A DNA stretch of 64,000 bases from Actinomadura hallensis (lineage in GTDB: Bacteria > Actinomycetota > Actinomycetes > Streptosporangiales > Streptosporangiaceae), in contig NZ_VFPO01000001.1 in NCBI RefSeq assembly GCF_006716765.1, positions 186,001 through 250,000 on the forward strand. The letters run 5' to 3'. A program made the position numbers and the translations under genes. Under the pieces are notes generated by a model. That model was not told the DNA's origin and ran no database searches. It was given only the letters and a program-made list of their open reading frames with translations. This document shows positions 56,906-64,000 of this stretch, piece by piece (within the stretch, counting starts at the first letter, position 1; each line of letters starts with the position of its first letter).

Positions 56906-59900
56906 GTGGGGGTTCCGGGGGCGTCGCTGGCCAGGACGGTGCTGAGCGTGCCGGTCGCGGGCGTGCGGCGCGCCTCGCAGGTCGCGGGGGCGGCCGGGAC
57001 CCTGGTCGCCGGCGGTCCCGACCGGCGGGTCTGGGCCGAGGACGGGCACGCCCACATCCAGGTCAACGACCTCCCGGGCGACGGGGACGGGCGCCCGGGG
57101 TACGTGCGGGCGCTGACGGGTGCGCTGCGGCGGCTGGACGGCGTGAGCTGGGCGAAGGTCAACGCGGTCACCGGGAACGTCCTCGTCGCCTACGCGGAGC
57201 GTGAGGTGAACCTGGGCACGCTCGTCGACACCGTCCGGGACGTGGAAGAGGCCCACCGCGCCGCCCGGGACGACCCGGCGATGCACGCGTGCCCGCCCGA
57301 CGACGAGCTGGAGTGGGCGGCGGCCGTCTCCGCGCTCGTGGCGGACTGCGCGGGGACGGCCGGGGCGATGGCCGGCCGGTTGCTCGCCCTCCCGCCCATG
57401 CCGAGTCCTGTGCGGGCCGCGGTGTCGGTGGCGGACGCGGCGCCGCACGTGCGGGCGGTGCTGGAGCGGGGCCTCGGGAGGCTGCGCACCGACGCGCTTC
57501 TCGGGGTCGCGAACGCCGTCGCCCAGGGGACCGGGCAGAGCGTGGCGCCGCTCGCGTCCGACGCGGCGCACCGGGCGTTCCAGCTCTACGAGATCGGGGC
57601 GCGCAGGGACGCGTGGCGGCGCCGCGAGCCGCGGCTGGCGGCCGGGCGGCAGCCGCAGCGGCGCGGCGGCCGCGCGCGGCGCCCGTGCCCGCTGCCGGAC
57701 GGGCCCGTCGAGAAGGCCGCCGGACGCACGGAGCTGGGGCTGCTTCTCGGCGGGGCCGGTGTGCTGGCGGGGACGCACGATCCCTCCGCCGCGGCGGAGC
57801 TGCTGCTGGCGACCATGCCGAAGGCGGCGCGGCACGGGCGGGAGGCGTTCGCGGCGGTGCTGGGGCACGACCTGGCGCGGCGCGGTGCGGTGGTGCTCGA
57901 TCCGGGCGCGCTGCGCAGGCTCGACCGCGTCAGCGCGGTCGTCATCGACTCCGCGGTGCTGTGCGGCGGGGAACCGCGGCTGCTGTCCGCGACCGGCGAC
58001 GGGCTGGACGACGCGGACGTGTGGCGCGCCGCCGACGCGCTCCTCTCCGGCTCCGGCGGGGACACGCCCCCGGATGGGGACATGCGTCTGGAGGAGGTCG
58101 CCGGGGCCCTGTCCGATCCGGCGGGAATGACCCTCGATCTGCTGGACGGGCGGGGCGTTCGGCGCGGCCGCGTCCAGGTGGGGTGCACGCTCGACCCGAT
58201 GGCGGAGGCGCTGCTGGCGGCGGCGCACCAGGCGGCCGACGTGGTCGTCCTCACCGAGCACGCGAGCACGCGGGAACTGCTGCCCTGGGGCGACGACTCC
58301 CCGGTCGCCGTGGACGACCTCACGCGGTCCGTGCGGGCCCTGCAGCGCGAGGGCCACGGGGTGCTGGTGGTCACGCGGGGGCAGGACCGGGCGCTGGACG
58401 CCGCCGACGTCGGCGTGGGCGTCCTGAGCGAGGGCGGGCCCGCCGACCTGCTGTGCGGGCCGGGGCTCGCCGAGGCGTGGCGGCTGCTGACGGCGGTCCG
58501 TCCCGCGCGGCGCGCGAGCGAGCGCGCGGCCGGGATGGCGGTGAGCGCGTCGGTGCTCGGGGCGCTGCTGATCGCCGGGCGGCGGCCGCGCCGTCCCGGG
58601 GTCGCGGGGTGGCGGGGCGCGCCGCCGGTGCACGTCGCGGGCCTGACGGCGATGCTGGCCAACGCGGTCGGCGCCCGGCGGATCGACCACCGTCCGCCGC
58701 CCCCGCCCGCCGTCCGCGGCGCGTGGCACGCCCTCACCGCCGGGGAGGCGTACCGGCGGCTGTCGCGCGGCGCCGCCGGGAGCGCCGGGTCCGCCGCCGA
58801 GGCGGCCCGGCCCGGCGAGACGGCCCGGCCCGCCGGGAGGGGCCCGCGGCTGGCCGCGGCCGTGCGGCAGGAGCTGGCCGACCCGCTGACGCCGGTCCTC
58901 GCGCTCGGCGCGGCGGCGTCCGCGGTCGTCGGGTCCAGCGTGGACGCGATGCTCGTCACCGGCGTCATGACCGGCAACGCCCTCATCGGCGGCGCGCAGC
59001 GGATGCGGGCGGAACGGGCGCTCGGGGACCTGCTGCTCGGGCAGCGGGTCGGGGCCCGCCGCCTGCCGCCGCCGCGCGCCGCGCACGAGGAGGCGTTCGC
59101 GGAGCTGCGGTCGGCCGGGCCGGAACCGGTCCCGGCGGGCGAGCTGAGGCCCGGCGACCTGATCCTGCTTCGCGCCGAGGACGTCGTTCCCGCAGATGCC
59201 CGGCTGCTGTGGGCGGAGTCCCTGGAGGTGGACGAGGCGGCCCTCACCGGTGAATCGGTGCCCGTCGACAAGGACGTGGAGGCGACTCCCGGCGCCGACC
59301 CGGCCGCGCGGCGCTGCATGGTCTACGAGGGCACCACCGTCGTCGCCGGTGAGGCGGTCGCGCTCGTCGTCGCGACGGCCGAGGCGACCGAGGCCGGGCG
59401 CGCGGCGGCGCTGGCCGGGGCGATGGACGCCTCGTCCAGCATGCAGGACCGGCTGTCCGAGCTCACCCGCGAGGCGGTCCCCGCGACCGTGCTCGGCGGC
59501 GCGGCCGTCACGACGCTGGGGATGCTGCGCGGCCTGCCGCTGCGCCGCGCGCTCGGCTCCGGCGTGGCGCTCGCGGTGGCCGCCGTCCCCGAGGGGCTGC
59601 CGCTGGTCGCGACGCTGTCGCAGCTCGCGGCGGCGCGGCGGCTGTCCGGCCTCGGCGTGCTCGTCCGCTCGACGCGCGCGCTGGAGGCGCTGGGCCGCGT
59701 CGACACCCTGTGCTTCGACAAGACCGGCACCCTCACCGAGGGGCGGCTGCGGCTGGTCCGGGCGTCGGGGCCGGGCCGCGCGCTGCCGCTGACCGGTCCC
59801 GCGGGGCGGCGCGTCCTCCGCACCGCCGCGCGCGCCAGCCCGCCGCCGCGGGGGAGGCGCGCCGCGCACGCCACCGACCGGGCCGTCCTCGACCACGCGG

Positions 59901-61300
59901 GCGGCCTGCCGCCGGACACCGGCTGGACGCTGGTCGAGGAACTGCCCTTCGAGGCCACCCGCGGCTTCTCGGCCTCCCTCGGACGCGACGGCGACCGGAC
60001 CGTCATCGCCGTCAAGGGCGCGCCGGAGGTGCTCCTCGGCAGGTGCACGCTCACCCCGGCCGGGCGCCGCGCCGCGGCCGCGACCGTGCGGCGCATGGCG
60101 GGGCAGGGCCTCCGCGTGCTGGCCGTGGCCGAACGCGCCGTCGCGGGCGCCGCCGAGGTGCGGGGAGGGATCGCCGACCACGTCCACGGCCTCGCGCTCC
60201 TCGGCTTCATCGGCATCGCGGACGCGCCGCGCCCCACCGCCGAGGCGGCGGTGCGGCGGCTGAACGAGGCGGGCGTGCGCACCACCGTGATCACCGGTGA
60301 CCATCCGGACACGGCCGCCGCGGTGGCCGCGCGGCTCGGCATCCCCGGCGCCGACCGGGTCGTGACCGGGGCCGAGCTGGACGCCATGTCCGCCCGCGAA
60401 CGGCTCCGCGCCGTGGAGCGCGCGGCCGTGTTCGCCCGCGTCTCCCCCGCCCATAAGGTCCGCATCGTGAAGGACCTGCGCCGCGCCGGGCGGGTCGTCG
60501 CGATGACCGGCGACGGGGTCAACGACGCCGCCGCCATCCGCCGCGCCGACGTCGGCATCGCCGTCGCGGGGCGCGGCTCAGGCGCGGCCCGCAACGCGGC
60601 CGACCTCGTCCTCACCGCGCCGGACACCGCGCTCATCCTGGAGGCGTTGAGGGAGGGCCGCGCCCTGTGGCACAGCGTCCGCGACGCGGCCGCGATCCTG
60701 GTCGGCGGCAACGCGGGCGAGGTGGCGTTCACCGTCCTCGGGACGGCCCTTGACGGGGACGCGCCGCTGTCCACCAGGCAGTTGCTCGTGGTCAACATGC
60801 TGACCGACATGCTCCCCGCCCTGGCGGTCGCGCTCACCCCCGCCGACCTCGACGAGCCGTTCGGGGGCCAGGGCGCCGCGGAGCGGCTCGCCGCCGAGCC
60901 GGTCCGCGGGTTCACCGGCCGGGACATGCGGCGGGTCCTGGCGGTGCGCGGCACCGCCACCGCGGCCGCCGCGCTGGCGTCCTGGCGGGCGGGACGGCTG
61001 ACGCGTCTCGTCCCCGGCGGCCGCCGCCGCGCCTCCACGATGGCGCTGGCCGCCCTGGTCTGCGCCCAGCTCAGCCAGACGCTCCTCGCCCGCCGCCGCA
61101 GCCCGCTCGTCATCGCGACGTGCCTGGTCTCGGCCGCCGCCCTGCTCGCGATGGTCGAGACCCCCGGCCTCAGCCGCTTCTTCGGCTGCACCCCGCTGGG
61201 CCCCGCCGCCTGGACGGTCGTCCTCGCCGCGGCCGCCCTCGCGACGCTGGGCGCCGCAGCGGCCCCCCGCCTGCTCCCGCCCGCCCCTCTCCCCGGCTGA
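56906..61300 (+). CDS. large cation-translocating P-type ATPase (CtpI-like)
   Basis: A 1464-residue membrane ATPase, nearly twice the usual size. The catalytic core is intact: TGES at residues 781-784, phosphorylated Asp in [11 protein letters not shown] (D938), GDGVNDAAA (1202 onwards). [20 protein letters not shown] in the membrane domain is the motif of P2-type (Ca/Na-like) pumps rather than the CPx motif of heavy-metal pumps. The N-terminal ~600 residues hold a ferredoxin-like heavy-metal-domain fold without CxxC (near 45-100) and a degenerate second ATPase-like half, as in mycobacterial CtpI. GTG 56906 has GGAGGAG 7 bases upstream. The ion is unknown. Confidence 0.9.
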   Translation: MGVPGASLARTVLSVPVAGVRRASQVAGAAGTLVAGGPDRRVWAEDGHAHIQVNDLPGDGDGRPGYVRALTGALRRLDGVSWAKVNAVTGNVLVAYAEREVNLGTLVDTVRDVEEAHRAARDDPAMHACPPDDELEWAAAVSALVADCAGTAGAMAGRLLALPPMPSPVRAAVSVADAAPHVRAVLERGLGRLRTDALLGVANAVAQGTGQSVAPLASDAAHRAFQLYEIGARRDAWRRREPRLAAGRQPQRRGGRARRPCPLPDGPVEKAAGRTELGLLLGGAGVLAGTHDPSAAAELLLATMPKAARHGREAFAAVLGHDLARRGAVVLDPGALRRLDRVSAVVIDSAVLCGGEPRLLSATGDGLDDADVWRAADALLSGSGGDTPPDGDMRLEEVAGALSDPAGMTLDLLDGRGVRRGRVQVGCTLDPMAEALLAAAHQAADVVVLTEHASTRELLPWGDDSPVAVDDLTRSVRALQREGHGVLVVTRGQDRALDAADVGVGVLSEGGPADLLCGPGLAEAWRLLTAVRPARRASERAAGMAVSASVLGALLIAGRRPRRPGVAGWRGAPPVHVAGLTAMLANAVGARRIDHRPPPPPAVRGAWHALTAGEAYRRLSRGAAGSAGSAAEAARPGETARPAGRGPRLAAAVRQELADPLTPVLALGAAASAVVGSSVDAMLVTGVMTGNALIGGAQRMRAERALGDLLLGQRVGARRLPPPRAAHEEAFAELRSAGPEPVPAGELRPGDLILLRAEDVVPADARLLWAESLEVDEAALTGESVPVDKDVEATPGADPAARRCMVYEGTTVVAGEAVALVVATAEATEAGRAAALAGAMDASSSMQDRLSELTREAVPATVLGGAAVTTLGMLRGLPLRRALGSGVALAVAAVPEGLPLVATLSQLAAARRLSGLGVLVRSTRALEALGRVDTLCFDKTGTLTEGRLRLVRASGPGRALPLTGPAGRRVLRTAARASPPPRGRRAAHATDRAVLDHAGGLPPDTGWTLVEELPFEATRGFSASLGRDGDRTVIAVKGAPEVLLGRCTLTPAGRRAAAATVRRMAGQGLRVLAVAERAVAGAAEVRGGIADHVHGLALLGFIGIADAPRPTAEAAVRRLNEAGVRTTVITGDHPDTAAAVAARLGIPGADRVVTGAELDAMSARERLRAVERAAVFARVSPAHKVRIVKDLRRAGRVVAMTGDGVNDAAAIRRADVGIAVAGRGSGAARNAADLVLTAPDTALILEALREGRALWHSVRDAAAILVGGNAGEVAFTVLGTALDGDAPLSTRQLLVVNMLTDMLPALAVALTPADLDEPFGGQGAAERLAAEPVRGFTGRDMRRVLAVRGTATAAAALASWRAGRLTRLVPGGRRRASTMALAALVCAQLSQTLLARRRSPLVIATCLVSAAALLAMVETPGLSRFFGCTPLGPAAWTVVLAAAALATLGAAAAPRLLPPAPLPG

Positions 61301-61473
61301 GGCTCCGCGGCCCAGGGGACCGGAGATCGTTAGTGGGGGCGGATGCGGGGCATGGGGACCATTCCTGGTTTTCGAGCGAGGGACGAGATGGACACGGCAG
61401 CTCAGCGTCCACGGCCGGATGCCCGGCGCGGCCCGCGGCGGGCCGGCGGCGGCACGCGGGAACGGAGCTCCGC

Positions 61474-62061
61474 ATGGTCATGACCGATCCGGGTGCGGAC
61501 AGGGACAGGACGCGGTTCGAGCGGGAGGCGGTGCCCTACATCGACCAGCTGTACGCCGCCGCCCTGCGCATGACCCGCAACCCCTCGGACGCCGAGGACC
61601 TCGTCCAGGACGCCTACGCGAGGGCCTACGCGTCGTTCCACCAGTTCGAGCAGGGGACGAACCTGAGGGCCTGGCTCTACCGCATCCTCACCAACAGCTT
61701 CATCAACGAGTACCGCAAGAGGCAGCGAAGGCCCGCCGAGGCCGCCGGCGAGGACATCGAGGACTGGCAGCTGGCGGAGGCGGCGTCGCACACGCCGGGC
61801 GGGCTGAAGTCCGCCGAGACGGCGGCGCTGGAGCGCATCCCCGACAACGAGGTGCGGCAGGCCCTCGCGGACCTGCCGGAGGAGTTCCGGCTGCCCGTCT
61901 ACTTCGCGGACGTGGAGGGGTTCGCCTACAAGGAGATCGCGGAGATCCTCGACGTCCCGATGGGGACGGTCATGTCCCGCCTCCACCGGGGGCGGCGCAG
62001 GCTGCGCGCGCAGCTGGAGGACTACGCCCGCGAGCGCGGCTTCGTCCCGTCCCCGGCCTGA
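61474..62061 (+). CDS. ECF sigma factor, SigR/SigH-like
   Basis: A 195-residue sigma factor. Region 2 reads [20 protein letters not shown] and [20 protein letters not shown]; region 4 reads [20 protein letters not shown] and [20 protein letters not shown]. The block [20 protein letters not shown] closely matches SigR/SigH, the thiol-oxidative-stress sigma factors of actinomycetes. Those are normally followed by the zinc anti-sigma RsrA/RshA; here the next gene is on the other strand and no such protein is visible. ATG 61474 has GGAG 6 bases upstream; the upstream extension of the frame is not coding. Confidence 0.9.
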   Translation: MVMTDPGADRDRTRFEREAVPYIDQLYAAALRMTRNPSDAEDLVQDAYARAYASFHQFEQGTNLRAWLYRILTNSFINEYRKRQRRPAEAAGEDIEDWQLAEAASHTPGGLKSAETAALERIPDNEVRQALADLPEEFRLPVYFADVEGFAYKEIAEILDVPMGTVMSRLHRGRRRLRAQLEDYARERGFVPSPA

Positions 62062-62080
62062 GCCGCAGGCCGGCGGCCGT

Positions 62081-62141
62081 CAGGCGCGGCTCTCAGACAC
62101 GGCTCTCAGGCGCGGCTCTCAGGCGCGCCCCTCAGGCGTAG
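62081..62141 (+). repeat. four-and-a-half tandem 13-bp repeats
   Basis: Consecutive units at 62081, 62094, 62107 and 62120 follow CAGGCGCGGCTCT with up to three changes each, and a partial unit starts at 62133. The array lies between the sigma factor and the convergent membrane-protein gene and runs over the latter's stop codon. Confidence 0.85.
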
Positions 62142-62518
62142 GGCGGGGCGGCGGCGGTGATGGCGCGGGCCTGCGCCACCGCCTGCGCGGCCCAGGCGCC
62201 TGACTGCGGGCCGGGCGGGAACTGCGCGGTGTGGTGGAAGCCGGGGCCGGTGACGGAGATGGACACGAAACCGAGGTAGCGGCGTTCCTTCATCAGCAGG
62301 AACAGCAGGCCGAGAAGGCAGAACCAGACGAAGATGACCGTCAGGACGATGCCCGCGGTCGAGATGCCCTCCGTGACCTGGGTGGAGTCCTGGACGGTCC
62401 AGACGGCGCCGTGGAGGGGGAACTGCCCGTAGGGCAGGATCACGTGCGTGCTGGTCAGAGCCATGTCGCCGATCTGCAGCAGGACGGGCTCGGGACCGCC
62501 GTGGGGAACCGGGTACAT
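62132..62518 (-). CDS. small single-helix membrane protein
   Basis: A 128-residue protein. After ~50 hydrophilic, beta-rich residues comes one strong helix (AGIVLTVIFVWFCLLGLLFL), a basic boundary (MKERRYLG) and a ~45-residue end. I have a vague memory of comparable proteins in Streptomyces with the VWFCLLGLLFLLMKE segment, but no known function. ATG 62518 has GAGGTGAG just upstream. It converges on the sigma factor. Confidence 0.75.
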   Translation of the reverse strand: MYPVPHGGPEPVLLQIGDMALTSTHVILPYGQFPLHGAVWTVQDSTQVTEGISTAGIVLTVIFVWFCLLGLLFLLMKERRYLGFVSISVTGPGFHHTAQFPPGPQSGAWAAQAVAQARAITAAAPPYA

Positions 62519-62647
62519 CCACTCACCTCAATTCGAAGGCAGCCGCGACCCGCTGCGCCTGGACGGCACAATGCTATTGCTTACCGCAGGTCAAGGCAGC
62601 CCCCAGGGCCATGGCCGGTCATCGGCCCAACGCCTGCACGAAGACGC

Positions 62648-63859
62648 CTACATGAAGTTGCGGGTGTGGAGCGCCGACAGCTCGGCCGCCTCGTCCGGGG
62701 GGAAGCCGAGGCGGGCCAACCGGCGCCGGCGGCCCTCGTCCATCTCGGCGTGGAGGTTCCGGACGCGGCGGTGTCCCTCCGCGATGGCCTGCGGCGTCCA
62801 CGCCCCGGCGGCGAGGATCACCAGCGCGTCGAACACGTCGGCGTTCAGTCCCGCGGTGTCGCGCAGCGCGTCGTGCCTGCGCTCGACGGCGGCCCGCAGC
62901 CGGGAGCGCAGGTGCGGGTCGAGCGCCGCCCGGTGCTCCAGGTGGGCGACGCCGAACGCGACGTGCCGCGCCTCGTCCTGCCGGGCCAGCCGCGCGACCT
63001 GGCGCGTCACCGGGTCGGGTGCGTGCCGGTCCAGGAAGGACAGCAGGCTGAGGAAGCTCCCTTCGCCGAGCACCGACAGCAGGAACGAGGCCAGGGAGAA
63101 GTCCGGTTCCGCCAGCAGTGAGGCGAGGGAGGAGCGGCCGCCGGCCGAGGAGGTCCCCATCTCGCCGCCGCGCAGGAGGGCGCGCCGGGTGAAGACCTCC
63201 ACGTGGCGGGCCTCGTCGGCGGCCTGCACCGCGAGGAGCTGCAGGACCTCGCGGAAGTGCGGGTGGACGCGGGCCAGCAGCCGCGCCGGGACGACGAGGG
63301 CGGCCTGCTCGTTCTCCACGAGGTAGGTCATCACCTGGACGACGGCCTTCTCGACCTCGTCCGGCAGGGAGACCTCGCTGTCCCACGCGACGGCCGTCGC
63401 CGGGTCCCACTGCGCGGAGGCCGCGTGGGCGTAGAGCTTGGGCGCGAGGTCGGCCCAGACGATGTCGCGGTCGTCCAGGTCGGCGGCGAGGCCGGGGCCG
63501 CCCGGTTCGACCAGCGCGCCGCGGGCGGCCAGTCCCCAGCTCGGGGACGGCCGCCGCACGACCTCGCCGGGGCCGGGGCCGCCCGCGCGTTCGGCGCCGG
63601 CCCAGCGGTCGGCGTCGGCCCGGCCGCGGGTCACGCGGCCGCGCACCGGCCCGGTGGCGCCGTGCTCCCGGGGCGTCCAGCGGTGGCCCGCCTCGCGGCA
63701 CCAGACCGCGAGGTGGACCTCCAGGGCGGGATCGGTGCCGGTGACGGCGAGTTCCGCGCCCGGCGGGATCCGGGCGAGCGCGCGGTTCAGGAGGATGTGG
63801 GCGCCCTCCTCGAAGCCGAGGGCGCCCAGGTCCACGACCGCGTACGCCCGGTCGCTCAT
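62648..63859 (-). CDS. TusA-like domain fused to a ferritin-like diiron domain
   Basis: A 403-residue protein. Residues 5-65 resemble the sulphur carrier TusA (VVDLGALGFEEGAHILLNRA, PPGAELAVTGTDPALEVHLA) but the CP motif with its catalytic Cys is replaced by FE. Residues ~165-370 are a four-helix ferritin-like domain with iron-ligand motifs LVENEQAALV, ADEARHVEVF (E-x-x-H) and RQDEARHVAFGV (second E-x-x-H). This pattern occurs in diiron oxidases. ATG 63859 overlaps the stop of the upstream gene. A role as oxygenase or iron handling protein cannot be chosen from sequence alone. Confidence 0.8.
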   Translation of the reverse strand: MSDRAYAVVDLGALGFEEGAHILLNRALARIPPGAELAVTGTDPALEVHLAVWCREAGHRWTPREHGATGPVRGRVTRGRADADRWAGAERAGGPGPGEVVRRPSPSWGLAARGALVEPGGPGLAADLDDRDIVWADLAPKLYAHAASAQWDPATAVAWDSEVSLPDEVEKAVVQVMTYLVENEQAALVVPARLLARVHPHFREVLQLLAVQAADEARHVEVFTRRALLRGGEMGTSSAGGRSSLASLLAEPDFSLASFLLSVLGEGSFLSLLSFLDRHAPDPVTRQVARLARQDEARHVAFGVAHLEHRAALDPHLRSRLRAAVERRHDALRDTAGLNADVFDALVILAAGAWTPQAIAEGHRRVRNLHAEMDEGRRRRLARLGFPPDEAAELSALHTRNFM

Positions 63860-64000
63860 GGGGTGTAGTCGTCCGCCGTGATCCGGCCGGAGGCGTCGTA
63901 GAAACCGGCCTCGTCCACGGCGGCCTCCAGGGCGTCGTAGCCGGTGTCGCGGCCTTCGACCCACGCCTTGAGCCCCTCCAGCTCCAGCAGCGGGCGCACC
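63856..64000 (-). CDS. C-terminal end of an unidentified protein, partial
   Basis: Forty-seven codons of a gene entering from the right edge end at TGA 63858-63856, overlapping the next start. The visible end reads LLELEGLKAWVEGRDTGYDA then LEAAVDEAGFYDASGRITAD. It recalls the end of PhnD-like phosphate/phosphonate binding proteins, but too little is present to assign it. It is translationally coupled to the diiron fusion. Confidence 0.7.
   Translation of the reverse strand, partial: VRPLLELEGLKAWVEGRDTGYDALEAAVDEAGFYDASGRITADDYTP

Noticed and set aside
56300..60454. 1384-codon open frame on the minus strand opposite the P-type ATPase
   Set aside because: It is antisense to a gene with complete catalytic motifs, is rich in Arg, Gly and His without domains, and follows the third-base GC pattern of the real gene. 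Long antisense frames are expected in such GC-rich DNA.

Overview
This 64 kb window is high-GC DNA from an actinomycete. The evidence is the codon bias, frequent GTG and TTG starts, many ATGA/GTGA start-stop overlaps, TAGCGT/TAGCCC-type -10 elements that allow leaderless transcripts, a tRNA-Gly(CCC) next to dcd as in mycobacteria, and actinobacterial families such as HRP1-like CBS proteins, DUF6461 and IniA/IniC-like dynamins. A Thermomonosporaceae/Actinomadura-like host is my guess, made without any database search.

Layout. 1-1850: an osmoprotectant (glycine betaine-type) ABC importer, proV and partial proW. 2056-7031: dcd, then tRNA-Gly(CCC) followed by a decayed tyrosine integrase and an arsenic biotransformation cluster (arsI, arsR / arsC, arsR, arsM, arsN) with no efflux pump; it looks like the remains of an integrated element. 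7435-16653: an accessory block. It holds a membrane protein, a four-gene operon (Hsp70 ATPase fused to a propeller-like domain, GTPase, GrpE-like protein, IniA-like dynamin) and, converging on it, a two-gene unit (four-helix membrane protein and MTA/SAH-nucleosidase-like enzyme). 17518-20478: a secreted lamin-tail protein, a long ribosome-hibernation factor, an HRP1-like CBS protein and a CPBP protease.

20627-37321: a catabolic regulon. A divergent aminotransferase faces a 13-gene operon: two Gfo/Idh dehydrogenases, an FAH-family enzyme, a complete Dpp/Opp-type ABC importer, a Rid-like protein, an N-acyl-D-amino-acid deacylase, an IclR regulator, an amidohydrolase and a D-threonine-aldolase/D-serine-dehydratase-like enzyme. 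A separate gene for a secreted Asp-box (sialidase-like) protein follows. TGGAA-N5-TTCCA boxes, matching the core of the classical IclR operator, lie at all three promoters, so I infer one IclR-controlled pathway for a D-amino-acid-containing, possibly glycosylated substrate.

37369-46960: a DUF6461 protein, an MFS exporter and a nine-gene Mrp-type antiporter operon (E-F-G-AB fusion-C-D-D-small-D) on the minus strand. 47439-53380: an aldehyde dehydrogenase, an Uma2 nuclease-fold protein, a secreted protein, an IS110-family insertion and a GNAT acetyltransferase with an apparent leaderless leader peptide. Broken copies of the GNAT and dehydrogenase genes are scattered here. 53381-56785: a SsuABC/TauABC-like importer with two different permeases. 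56906-64000: a 1464-residue P-type ATPase, a SigR-like ECF sigma factor without an adjacent anti-sigma gene, a small membrane protein, a TusA-like/diiron ferritin-like fusion and the end of an unidentified gene.

The strongest leads are the Hsp70-propeller/dynamin/GrpE operon, the nucleosidase plus membrane protein pair, the shared IclR-type operators, and the IS110 left end with its candidate bridge-RNA hairpin.
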